From UBA6623 sp965248235 (GTDB taxonomy: Bacteria > Acidobacteriota > Terriglobia > Bryobacterales > UBA6623): a stretch of 64,000 nt of DNA. The notes below the pieces were generated by a model that searched no databases, was not told where the DNA came from, and worked only from the letters and a program-made list of their open reading frames with translations. Shown piece after piece: positions 45,099-53,093 of this stretch. Location of the stretch: the NCBI GenBank assembly GCA_965248235.1, contig CBDFIU010000004.1, positions 1,612,001 through 1,676,000 of the forward strand. The letters run 5' to 3'. Within the stretch, counting starts at the first letter, position 1; every line of letters starts with the position of its first letter. Position numbers and translations under genes: made by a program.

Positions 45099-46132
45099 TG
45101 GGTATTTACTTGACTCAGGTATTGGGAAATAGCCCCTACATGTTGTGGTCGTCCGTAGCGCGTGTCGCGGTGCCTCCGACCAGCGATTTGTAGGGTGCCG
45201 GTGGCACGGCGACGGCCTGTTGAACCAGGCGGTAAAAGAGCTTGCCTCGACTTCTGGACTTGCGGCGGTTGAAGCGGAAGGCGAATTCGTCGAGGTAGGA
45301 GTCGAGATGCTCGTGACTGACCGCTCCTTGATGCGTGCCCAGTATCCAGCGCTTCACTAACGACACCACGCGGTGCACCCGGGGGAGCAGTTTCGAGGCG
45401 CGCGCCGGTTGCCCCTCCAGGTAGCTCACCTCGTGGCGATAGCCGTCGCCTTCGAGCGGTTCGTATCCCAGCCAACCGTCGGTATGGACCACGCTGCCGG
45501 GTTCGATCGACTCGCCGACGAAGGCCATCAAGCTGTCCCCGGAGGCGTTGGGAATGGTGCGTATCCGAACCCGCCCGATGCCGGCACCATCTTCCTCGGC
45601 CGCTACTACAATCAGCGCCTTAGCGTCGGTTTGGCGACCGCGCACGCCCTCCTCCAAGCCTCCTAAGTAAGTCTCTCGTCAACCTCCACGCGCCCGCTGA
45701 GCCGATCGCGTCCGGGCCGCACCATGGCGCGCCGGAGCTTATGCAACCAAGTCCAGGCCGTTTTGTAGCTGCCCAGGCCCAACACCCGCTGCAAGCCCAG
45801 CGCGCTCGCCCCGTTCTTCTGGCTCGTGAGCCACCACATGGCTCGAAACCAACTCTGGAGGGGTTGGCGGGTGTCTTGAAATATTGTGCCCGCCGTTGGA
45901 GAAGCTTGATGCCCGCAGCCGGCGCACTCCAGCAGCGCTGTCCGCACCGCCCACGCTTTGTCGTGCCCGCATCGCGGACAACGAAAACCCTCCGGCCAGC
46001 GGAGTTGACACAGATACTCTCGACAGGCCTGCTCGGTGGCGAAACGCGCCTCGAACTCGGCCAGATTCCGAGGATAATCTTCCATTTCCCCGATCCTACA
46101 TCTTGTGGTCACCTGAGTCAAGTAAATACCCA
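45099..46132 (-). mobile_element. IS1595-type insertion sequence, copy 3 (transposase frameshifted)
   Basis: 1034 bp in inverted orientation to copies 1 and 2, with the same terminal inverted repeats. The two extra bases are an AG/GA duplication inside the transposase gene. Inserted between repeat B4 and the start of the TonB-receptor remnant. Confidence 0.92.
45136..46085 (-). pseudogene. IS1595 transposase copy 3, frameshifted at the first catalytic Asp
   Basis: From ATG 46085 the sequence is identical to copies 1 and 2 through GRVEVDE. There GAGAGACT replaces GAGACT (about 45670-45676), giving RLT and a stop. The rest of the protein resumes in another frame, unchanged. The product lacks almost the whole DDE domain, so this copy is non-autonomous unless the insertion is a read error. 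Confidence 0.9.
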
Positions 46133-46223
46133 TCTCCGCTTAAAAATAGCCGTAGGTGCCGTGAAGCGCCTGGGGTACACCTTATCGCAATCACTGTTGA
46201 TTACAAGGAGGTTAGAGAATCGT

Positions 46224-46908
46224 ATGCAGAGAAATCGTATGCAGGAATTATGTTTTCAATTTGCCGTGGTCCTGGCACTGTTGTGCCTGGGCTCAACGGC
46301 TGCTTACGGGCAGACAGCTTTCGGATCCGTCAACGGCACCGTCGCCGATGAGACCCAGGCTGTTATACCCGGTGCTACCGTCTCTCTGACAAACGTCGGT
46401 ACCGGAGCCGAGATCACCATCGAGACGAACGCCGGCGGCTACTACGTTTTTCCCAACGTGGCGCCCGGCAACTACTCGACAAGCGTTACGGCCGAAGGGT
46501 TCAGCACGGCCATTCAACCGCAATTCGCGGTCAACGTCAACCAAACCCTGACCCACAACTTCTCGCTCGCGGTGGGTTCGGTTACCGAGACAGTCGAAGT
46601 AACCGCCGAAGCGGCACTGCTCCAGCAGTCCACTTCCGAGCTGGGAACCGCGATCACCGAGGAAGCAAGGCAACCTATCGGCGGCACTCGAGAAATACCG
46701 CCAGGCTCTCGAATTGAACCCTTTTCATCCCGGGTTCCGACGCAATCTGGGTCTGCTGCTTTGCCGCCTGGTGCGTTGGGACGAAGGTATCGCGGAACTC
46801 CAGGAAGCAGCGCGCCTCGACCCGGAAGACGAGCAAACCACCCGCGCACTCTATGTTGCGCTAGATCAAGCGGCCGCCGCGAAGAAAGCCGCGGCGGCAA
46901 ACCAATAA
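46224..46908 (+). pseudogene. Chimera: TonB-receptor (Oar-like) N-terminus joined to a TPR C-terminus
   Basis: ATG 46224 with AAGGAGG upstream. A signal peptide (FAVVLALLCLGSTAAYG) and a CarboxypepD_reg domain (GSVNGTVADETQAVIPGATV ... VTETVEVTAEAALLQ) are typical of Oar-like TonB-dependent receptors, which continue for ~1000 residues. At about 46660-46672, just before the expected plug domain, the match ends. From there another frame reads KQGNLSAALEKYRQALELNP, then NLGLLLCRLVRWDEGIAELQ and a Lys/Ala-rich end at TAA 46908: the tail of a TPR protein. I infer a deletion that fused two genes out of frame. Confidence 0.75.
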
Positions 46909-46935
46909 CGTAGCCGACCATGGGCGCGCGACCTA

Positions 46936-47090
46936 AATGTGCAAGTCCTTCCAGCCGTTCGAATGCAGAATCCGAGGCGTGGACCGAAGTCCACGCTCAG
47001 CCCTGTTCACCGTAATACCGTTTACGAAAGGATCGAGACTGAGAGGCCGTTTCAATTTCAACGGCCTTTCCCGTAAGGCTCCTCCGAAAA
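46936..47090. repeat. Dispersed repeat family B, copy B5
   Basis: CTAAATGTGCAAGTCCTTCC (compare B2), GCGTGGACCGAAGTCCACGC (one loop change) and GAGGCCGTTTCAA. The 386 bp gap 46909-47294 contains only B5 and C3. Confidence 0.72.
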
Positions 47091-47145
47091 TAGCCCAGCG
47101 AGAGTACGGCGCATTACGTTGTGGATCACCAACGTCGCGAATCTC

Positions 47146-47225
47146 TTGAGCCGCGAAGCGGCGGCGGGAATCATAGCCCAGGGTGAAGCGAAGCGGAGCC
47201 CTGAAGGGGCGGCGGGAAGCCGGAA
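47146..47225. repeat. Dispersed repeat family C, copy C3
   Basis: TTGAGCCGCGAAGCGGCGGC, GGGAATCATAGCCCAGGGTG and CCCTGAAGGGGCGGCGGGAA. Shorter than C1/C2 because the middle GGCGGAACCCTGG section is missing. Confidence 0.75.
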
Positions 47226-47294
47226 GAACAGTGGTGGAAACGCAAACCCGCAAACCCAAAGCCGATTCTGATCAGACCGCCAAACACCCCGCCA

Positions 47295-48380
47295 CTACTC
47301 AACAACCGACGGCGCCCCCGGCGTCGCTTCCGACGGCAGCCCGGTCGCCGTCTCAGCCTGCCGCTGTTGCGCTTGGCGTTCCTCTTCGAGGTAACCGATC
47401 GCCTTCTCGGCGAGGCTTCGAAGTTCGGCGCTGGGAGAGATCATCGTCAAACGGAACTGCTCCGACGCGCCGTCGAGATCGCCTTGCTTGGCCAAAACAG
47501 CGCCCAGGCCGTAGTGCGCCGCGTAGTATCCCGGCTGCAAACGGGACACCTCGCGATACTGCTCGGCGGACTCCCCTAGGCGCCCGCTCTCATCGAGCGC
47601 GTTGGCCAGGTAAAAGTGCGCTTCGACATGCAATGGATCGAGTTCCAAAGCGCGGTTGAACTCCCCCATCGCCGCCGTCATGTCGCCGCTCTCCCCGTGA
47701 ACGAAGCCTAACCCGACATGAATCTGCGCCGAGTCGGGGGCAAGCTCGACGGCGGCCTGCAGGTGACGTCGCGCTTCGTCGACTCGACCACGTCGTTGCA
47801 CCAGAAAAATTCCGTAGTCGTGTCGCCCGCGAGCATAGTCGGGTGCATCATCAACGGCGCGGCGGTAATGCTCTTCGGCCCCCACGAAATCCCCTTGCGC
47901 CTCGAGCAAAGACGCCAACAACGAGCGATTAACTCCGTCGTTGGGCCGCATTCGGATTTGCTGCTGCAAGATCTGGATGCGGGCGGCAAAGTCTTCGGCC
48001 GGCGCGGGTGACGGGGTTTGAGCCGACCCGGGCAGTGCCGAAACCGGTGCTTCCTCGGTGGGTTCCCGCGGAACCGGCGCCGGCGCGGCGGGCTCAGTGG
48101 CGGCTTCTTCAATTGCCAGTACGGGTGTGTCCGAAAGGGCGGCGGTCTCGTCAAGCGTCGCCGTGTCGTGTGGGGCGCCGCTCTCGGAATCAACGGAAAG
48201 ATAAAGCCCGCCTACGAGAACAGCTCCGGCTGCGGCGCCGATAGCCATGACGCCGCCCAACCCGAGCCCGCGCGGTCGGGGAAGGGGTTTGGGCTCACCG
48301 GCCGCGACCTCGGGGACGATAGGCGTCCGCGGGGCCGGCCCCCGTCTGCGTCGATCTCGCTTTGCTCTCTTGCCGGCCAT
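47295..48380 (-). CDS. Membrane-anchored TPR protein
   Basis: 361 residues from ATG 48380. A very basic N-terminus (KRAKRDRRRRGP) precedes one helix (GVMAIGAAAGAVLVGGLYL), a Pro/Ala/Glu-rich linker and about five TPR units from residue ~135 (NRSLLASLLEAQGDFVGAEEHY, AQIHVGLGFVHGESGDMTAAM, VEAHFYLANALDESGRLGES, AAHYGLGAVLAKQGDLDGAS). A periplasmic scaffold facing the cell envelope is likely. The TPR end of the chimera at 46224 is similar in type but not identical. Partner unknown. Confidence 0.85.
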   Translation of the reverse strand: MAGKRAKRDRRRRGPAPRTPIVPEVAAGEPKPLPRPRGLGLGGVMAIGAAAGAVLVGGLYLSVDSESGAPHDTATLDETAALSDTPVLAIEEAATEPAAPAPVPREPTEEAPVSALPGSAQTPSPAPAEDFAARIQILQQQIRMRPNDGVNRSLLASLLEAQGDFVGAEEHYRRAVDDAPDYARGRHDYGIFLVQRRGRVDEARRHLQAAVELAPDSAQIHVGLGFVHGESGDMTAAMGEFNRALELDPLHVEAHFYLANALDESGRLGESAEQYREVSRLQPGYYAAHYGLGAVLAKQGDLDGASEQFRLTMISPSAELRSLAEKAIGYLEEERQAQQRQAETATGLPSEATPGAPSVVE

Positions 48381-48415
48381 GATTAAGGAAGGACGTCTCC
48401 GGTCAACTCGCCTGA

Positions 48416-48516
48416 GGGGCTGCGAAAAATGGGGACTGTGCCGAGCGCCGACCGAATAAGTTCCATTGCATCGGTAACCGCATCCGGCGCGCGCGGCTCG
48501 GTTTGGGACTTCAGCC
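48416..48516. repeat. Dispersed repeat family A, copy A3
   Basis: GGGGCTGCGAAAAATGGGGA, GAGCGCCGACCGAATAAGTT and CATCCGGCGCGCG closely follow A1, but the right arm has decayed to GGGACTTCAGCCCC. It lies between trpS and the TPR gene. Confidence 0.72.
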
Positions 48517-48522
48517 CCCCCC

Positions 48523-49521
48523 TCAGCCCGAGTAAAGCCCCACCCGCTTGCGAACCGTCCGCATCGTGTCTTCGGCGATCGGGGCGACGCGCTCCGCCCC
48601 GCGCCGCAGGATCTCGCGAATCACATCGCGATCGTCCGTCAATTCGTGAAATTTCTCTTGGATCGGCTCCAACTTTTCGACCACCGCCTCGGTCACTGCT
48701 TTCTTGAGCGCGCCGTATTGCGAGCCGCTGAATTTCTCTCGCGTCTCCTCGTTGCCCGCCCCGCTGAAAGCCTGATAAATCGTGATCAAGTTCGCGACGC
48801 CTTCACCCAGGTCGTCGAAGTCCACGGCCGGCTTGGTGTCGGTGACGGCGCGCCCGATGAGCTTCTTGATGCGCGAGGGCGGATCGAGCACGCCGATCGA
48901 ATGGTTCGACCCCGGCGCCGATTTGCTCATTTTCTGTGTCGGGTCGTCGAGCCCCATGATGCGCGCGCCCACCATCGGCAACTCCGTTTTCGGAACGACG
49001 AAGGTCTCCCCGTACTGTGAGTTGAAACGCGCCGCGATGTCGCGGGTCAGCTCCAGATGCTGCGCCTGATCCTCCCCGACCGGAACGACACCGGCCTGGT
49101 AGATCAGAATATCCGCCGCCATCAGCGCCGGGTAGACGAACAACCCGGTCCCAACCGATTCCTGCTGTTCCGCCTTGGCCTTGAACTGCGTCATGCGGCC
49201 GAGCCAGCCCATCGGCGTCACGCAGGTGAAGACCCAAGCCAACTCGACATGCGCCGGGATCATCGACTGCACGAATACCGCCGAGTGCTCCGGGTCGATG
49301 CCCGCCGCGATATAGATCGCGGCCACGTCCTCGATCTTTTCCTGAAGTTCGGCGGGCTCCTGATAAACCGTGATGGCGTGCTGGTCGACGATGCAATAGA
49401 TCGGTTCGTAATCGTACTGGATGCGCGACCAGGTCTTGAGCGCCCCCAGGTAATTACCGATGTGGAGATTCCCCGTCGGCTGCATCCCGGAGAACAAGCG
49501 GGTCTTGGCGGCGTCAGTCAT
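48523..49521 (-). CDS. trpS: Tryptophan--tRNA ligase
   Basis: 332 residues from ATG 49521. Class I aminoacyl-tRNA synthetase that charges tRNA-Trp. The HIGH-like motif HIGN is at 20-23 (GNLHIGNYLGAL) and KMSKS at 197-201. GEDQAQHLELTRDIA, the tryptophan-pocket region, is present. Length is typical. A housekeeping gene with intact frame, followed by the family A3 repeat. Confidence 0.98.
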   Translation of the reverse strand: MTDAAKTRLFSGMQPTGNLHIGNYLGALKTWSRIQYDYEPIYCIVDQHAITVYQEPAELQEKIEDVAAIYIAAGIDPEHSAVFVQSMIPAHVELAWVFTCVTPMGWLGRMTQFKAKAEQQESVGTGLFVYPALMAADILIYQAGVVPVGEDQAQHLELTRDIAARFNSQYGETFVVPKTELPMVGARIMGLDDPTQKMSKSAPGSNHSIGVLDPPSRIKKLIGRAVTDTKPAVDFDDLGEGVANLITIYQAFSGAGNEETREKFSGSQYGALKKAVTEAVVEKLEPIQEKFHELTDDRDVIREILRRGAERVAPIAEDTMRTVRKRVGLYSG

Positions 49522-49560
49522 ACGAACTAGTCATTCTATCGTTCGTGCTGACCGTTGGCC

Positions 49561-51075
49561 CTACTCCGGGTATTCCATCGTCATCGGATCGGGTAAGGGA
49601 ATGCGCCGAACCTCGCCGTCCTTGGCGAAGTTCTCAAACTTGTATTCGGGCTTATCCGGATTGCCCGCCAGCATCTCTTCCACATTCCCCACGGCGAGAA
49701 TGGCGGCCTCCTCGGGCCGCAGGTACTCTTGAGCCACTCTCAGAACGTCGTCGACGGTGACCGCCGCCACGCGGTCTCGATAGTGGGTCCAATAATCCTT
49801 CTCGCGATCCGTATACTCATCGTCGGCGAAGGTGCCCACCACCATCGAAGCCGTGGCGAAGAAGCGCGGAAAGATTCCAATGATGTAGTTCTTCGCCGTG
49901 TCCAATTCCAGTTGAGAAACCTTGTCCTCGCGAATTCGCTTGACCTCCTCGAGCACGATCGCGGTCGCCTGGGCGCAACTCGAGTTCTTCGACTGAAACG
50001 ATGCCCGAAACACGCCGGGGTAGTACGTGCCCGCCCGAAAACTCGAGCCCGCCGAATACGCCAGACCCTCATCGGAGCGAACCCGCGTCATGATGCGCGA
50101 CGTAAATCCGCCGCCGCCCAAAATCGAGTTCATGATCATCACCGCGATGTGATCGGGGTTGTCGCGTTGAATGCCCAAATGACCGATCGAAACACGCGAT
50201 TGATTAACATCGGGCTTGTCGACCATCGCCAATCCCGGGACCGGCTGGAATTGGGGCGCGGGCACCGCGGGCACCGCGGGCTTTTCGCTCGGCCAACCCT
50301 CGTCGAGGAAGTCACCCAGTCGCTTCACCAGATCCTTCGAGTCGAAATCTCCCGCCGCCGCGAAAATCAACGACGAGGGGTGATAGTAGCGGGCGTGAAA
50401 CGCCTTCATCAGCTCCGGCGTGACGGCTTCGATCGTGGCCTTGGTGGTCGACTTCGCCGAAAAGTGGTCGTCGCCGCGCATCAAGCGCCCAAACTCGCGG
50501 CCCTCGATGCCGTCGGTGCGGTCGTTGCGCCGCTGCATGCTTTGTAGGCTTCGCCGCCGCGCCAACTCCAGTCGTTCGGAGTCAAAGGCCGGGGTCCGCA
50601 ACATGTCGAAATACATGGCCAGCGACGGTTCGAGGTTTTGCTTCAGGCAATCAAGCCCGGCGCGAGCCGATGTCCCGCCGATGCGGCTGTTAATTTCCGT
50701 GGCCAGAAACGCCGCCTCTTCGTCGAACTCCCGGGCCGACATCGATTCCGTCCCCCCGGCGCGCATCTGCGACCCCGTCATCGAAGCCAAACCGAGATGC
50801 TCGTCGGGAACCAGGTAGCCGCCCGTGCGAACCGTTACACCCAGCCGAATGAGCGGTAGTTGATGGTCCTCCACCAGATAAGCGACCCCCCCATGAGGCA
50901 GCTCGTGACGATGCTCCGCGGCTTGCGGCGGCTCGAAATCGAGGCCGGCGTACTCGAGTTCGCTCGGGTGCGCGGGAATGTCGCCTTCCGCCCCAAAGAG
51001 CGAACCCGGAGCCAGCGCCGCCCCGCCGGCCCATCGCAGCCAATCGCGCCGTTTCATTCCTTGTAGCGACTTCAT
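49561..51075 (-). CDS. M16 peptidase-like protein lacking the zinc motif
   Basis: 504 residues from ATG 51075, which overlaps the upstream gene's stop by four bases. Tat-like signal (RRDWLRWAGGAALAPG). Two M16 domains are present, but where a protease has HxxEH this protein reads LASMTGSQMRAGG, so it should be catalytically inactive. It keeps the R/Y-type C-terminal features (SRIMTRVRSDEGLAYSAGSSF). In paired M16 systems, one subunit carries the zinc site and the other the substrate-binding arm; this is the second type. Confidence 0.92.
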   Translation of the reverse strand: MKSLQGMKRRDWLRWAGGAALAPGSLFGAEGDIPAHPSELEYAGLDFEPPQAAEHRHELPHGGVAYLVEDHQLPLIRLGVTVRTGGYLVPDEHLGLASMTGSQMRAGGTESMSAREFDEEAAFLATEINSRIGGTSARAGLDCLKQNLEPSLAMYFDMLRTPAFDSERLELARRRSLQSMQRRNDRTDGIEGREFGRLMRGDDHFSAKSTTKATIEAVTPELMKAFHARYYHPSSLIFAAAGDFDSKDLVKRLGDFLDEGWPSEKPAVPAVPAPQFQPVPGLAMVDKPDVNQSRVSIGHLGIQRDNPDHIAVMIMNSILGGGGFTSRIMTRVRSDEGLAYSAGSSFRAGTYYPGVFRASFQSKNSSCAQATAIVLEEVKRIREDKVSQLELDTAKNYIIGIFPRFFATASMVVGTFADDEYTDREKDYWTHYRDRVAAVTVDDVLRVAQEYLRPEEAAILAVGNVEEMLAGNPDKPEYKFENFAKDGEVRRIPLPDPMTMEYPE

Positions 51076-52646
51076 CGCGCACCCCCCGGCCCGCCGCCCG
51101 GACCCGGCGGCCCTTTGCCCCCCGGTTTGGTGTAGTAAACGGCGACCGTTCGATTCTCAGGCCGGAAGTATTTCTTCGCAACCCGCTGAATATCTTCTCG
51201 CGTAACCGCTTGGATGCGGTCGGAGAACTTGTTGATGTTCTCCCAATTGCCCATCGCGTCGTAGACCAGCAATTGCATCATCAGGCTGGTCTTCGACCGC
51301 AAGCGCCGAAAGTCGCCGGCGAGCTGTTGGTTCTTGACTTTCTGAATTTCGCGCTCGCTGACCAAGGTCTGCTGTATCGCCTCGACCTCCTTGTCCAGCG
51401 CCTTTTCCACTTCTTCGGGCGTATGGCCCTCGGCCGCAACGCCCCCGATGCTGAAATACCCGTCGAATTTCAACCCCGACACAGCCGCGCTCGCACGGGT
51501 GGCGACTTTCTGTTCGAGGACGACCGATTCATAGAGCCGCCCGGTGCGCCCGTTGAGGACGCCCGACAGCATCAGCAAGGCCGGTTCATCCACATGCGCG
51601 TCGGCGACGGTGTGATACCGGATGCTCACGCTCGGAACCGTTTCGGCATACCCTGTCAGGCGCTTCCGGGCAAGCTGCTCGATCTCACGGGTGCGGACCG
51701 GCTCGGGACGCCGCGAGCCTCGCTCGAGCCGCCCGAAATACCGCTCGGCCAACGCAATCGCCTCGTCGGGCTCGAAATCTCCGACCAGCGCAGCCGTCAA
51801 GTTATTCGGCGCGTAGTAGACCGAAAAGAAGTCCATCGCTTCCTCTCGGGTGATGCCTTCCAGGTCGCTCGGCCAACCGATGATCGGCCAACTGTAGGGT
51901 GACGACTGCCAGAACATCGCATCAAACTGCTCCTCCAGTTTCCCTGTCGGCGTCGAGTCAACCCGCATGCGGCGCTCTTCATGCACCACGTCGCGCTCGC
52001 TATAGAATTCCCGAAACACCGGATTCACCAGCCGGTCCGCCTCCATCCAAAACCACAGCTCGAGCTTATTAGCCGGGACGTTGACGAAATAGATCGTATA
52101 GTCCCAACTCGTTCCGGCATTCATGCCCGAGCCGCCGGCGGTGCGATAGATGCGACTGAAATCGTCTTTGATGAGAAGCTTCTTCTGCCGCGAGAGCAGC
52201 TCGTCGAACTCCGCCAGCAATTCCTTGTGACGCTCCGTGCGCGCCGCCGGGTCTTTAGGATCATCGATTAACCCGCGCCGATGTTGCTCGATCAGATCCT
52301 CTTCCTGTTGGCGAATCTCGCTCTTGACGGCGTCGAGCCGCTCGATGATCTTCAAGTCTTGCTCGATATCCGACGTCCCGACCACGTGGGTTCCCTTGAA
52401 CATCATGTGCTCGAATAGGTGCGCCACCCCCGTCACCCCGGGGCGTTCGTTGACCGAGCCCACCTTGGCGACCCAACCGCAAGAGATATTGGGGTCGCCT
52501 TGGCGCGGAACGAGCAGAAATTTCATCCCGTTCTTGAGCGTATGCACCCGAGGCTCGACGCGCTGCGCCCACCCGGCCCCGATCGAGACGGCAAGCAATA
52601 CGGTTACAAATGAAGCGGAGAGGAATCGACGTGTGAATACCGGCAT
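51072..52646 (-). CDS. M16 zinc peptidase (HxxEH)
   Basis: 524 residues from ATG 52646, with signal peptide (SASFVTVLLAVSIGAGWAQ). Zinc motif HLFEH at residues 76-80 and the downstream Glu in the RDVVHEERRMR region. Second M16 domain follows (GDFEPDEAIALAERYFG, LLMLSGVLNGRTGRLYE). Periplasmic insulinase/pitrilysin-like endopeptidase acting as a heterodimer with the coupled inactive partner at 49561. Confidence 0.94.
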   Translation of the reverse strand: MPVFTRRFLSASFVTVLLAVSIGAGWAQRVEPRVHTLKNGMKFLLVPRQGDPNISCGWVAKVGSVNERPGVTGVAHLFEHMMFKGTHVVGTSDIEQDLKIIERLDAVKSEIRQQEEDLIEQHRRGLIDDPKDPAARTERHKELLAEFDELLSRQKKLLIKDDFSRIYRTAGGSGMNAGTSWDYTIYFVNVPANKLELWFWMEADRLVNPVFREFYSERDVVHEERRMRVDSTPTGKLEEQFDAMFWQSSPYSWPIIGWPSDLEGITREEAMDFFSVYYAPNNLTAALVGDFEPDEAIALAERYFGRLERGSRRPEPVRTREIEQLARKRLTGYAETVPSVSIRYHTVADAHVDEPALLMLSGVLNGRTGRLYESVVLEQKVATRASAAVSGLKFDGYFSIGGVAAEGHTPEEVEKALDKEVEAIQQTLVSEREIQKVKNQQLAGDFRRLRSKTSLMMQLLVYDAMGNWENINKFSDRIQAVTREDIQRVAKKYFRPENRTVAVYYTKPGGKGPPGPGGGPGGAR

Positions 52647-52699
52647 GGCTTTCTCCAGTGTAAGACGCCCCGCGGGCCACCGTTGTTCCCTGGGCTTTC

Positions 52700-52830
52700 C
52701 GTTGGGTTCCTACCGCCCCTTCAGGGCTCGCATGGGTGGGGGGGCTACCCAGGGTTCCGCCTTCGGCTCCACCCTAGGCTATATTCCTGCCGCCGCTTCG
52801 CGGCTCAACGGGATTTGCGACGTTGGCGAA
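52700..52830. repeat. Dispersed repeat family C, copy C4 (opposite strand)
   Basis: Reverse complement of C1/C2: CCGCCCCTTCAGGGCTCGCA, ACCCAGGGTTCCGCCTTCGG, CTAGGCTATATTCCTGCCGC and CGCTTCGCGGCTCAACGGG. Upstream of the M16 pair. Confidence 0.76.
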
Positions 52831-52899
52831 GGGGGCGATGCGGGGAGACGCCCCGATGACTCGGGGCGCGGCAAGCCTGGCGGCTCACGCCGCGTCGGG

Positions 52900-53093
52900 T
52901 CGGGTCTTGGGTTAGGCGTCGTGGATGAATTGGGTTCGTATGGTTGTTTTTGGGGGGCGGGTTGGATGGTTTAAGTTATTGATATGGCTTTGGTTATGTG
53001 ATTATTGGGACGGGGTTGGCGATGGTTTGGATGCTCTGGAATGGGCTGGTGGGGGGGACTCCCCACCGTTTGTCAAGTGCTGAGGAAGGGCGG
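52900..53093. other. G/T-rich skewed segment, left of the IS110-type element
   Basis: From about 52900 the + strand is rich in G and T with little C or A. The same composition resumes at 54600, so the IS lies within one skewed tract. No gene is seen. Confidence 0.5.
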
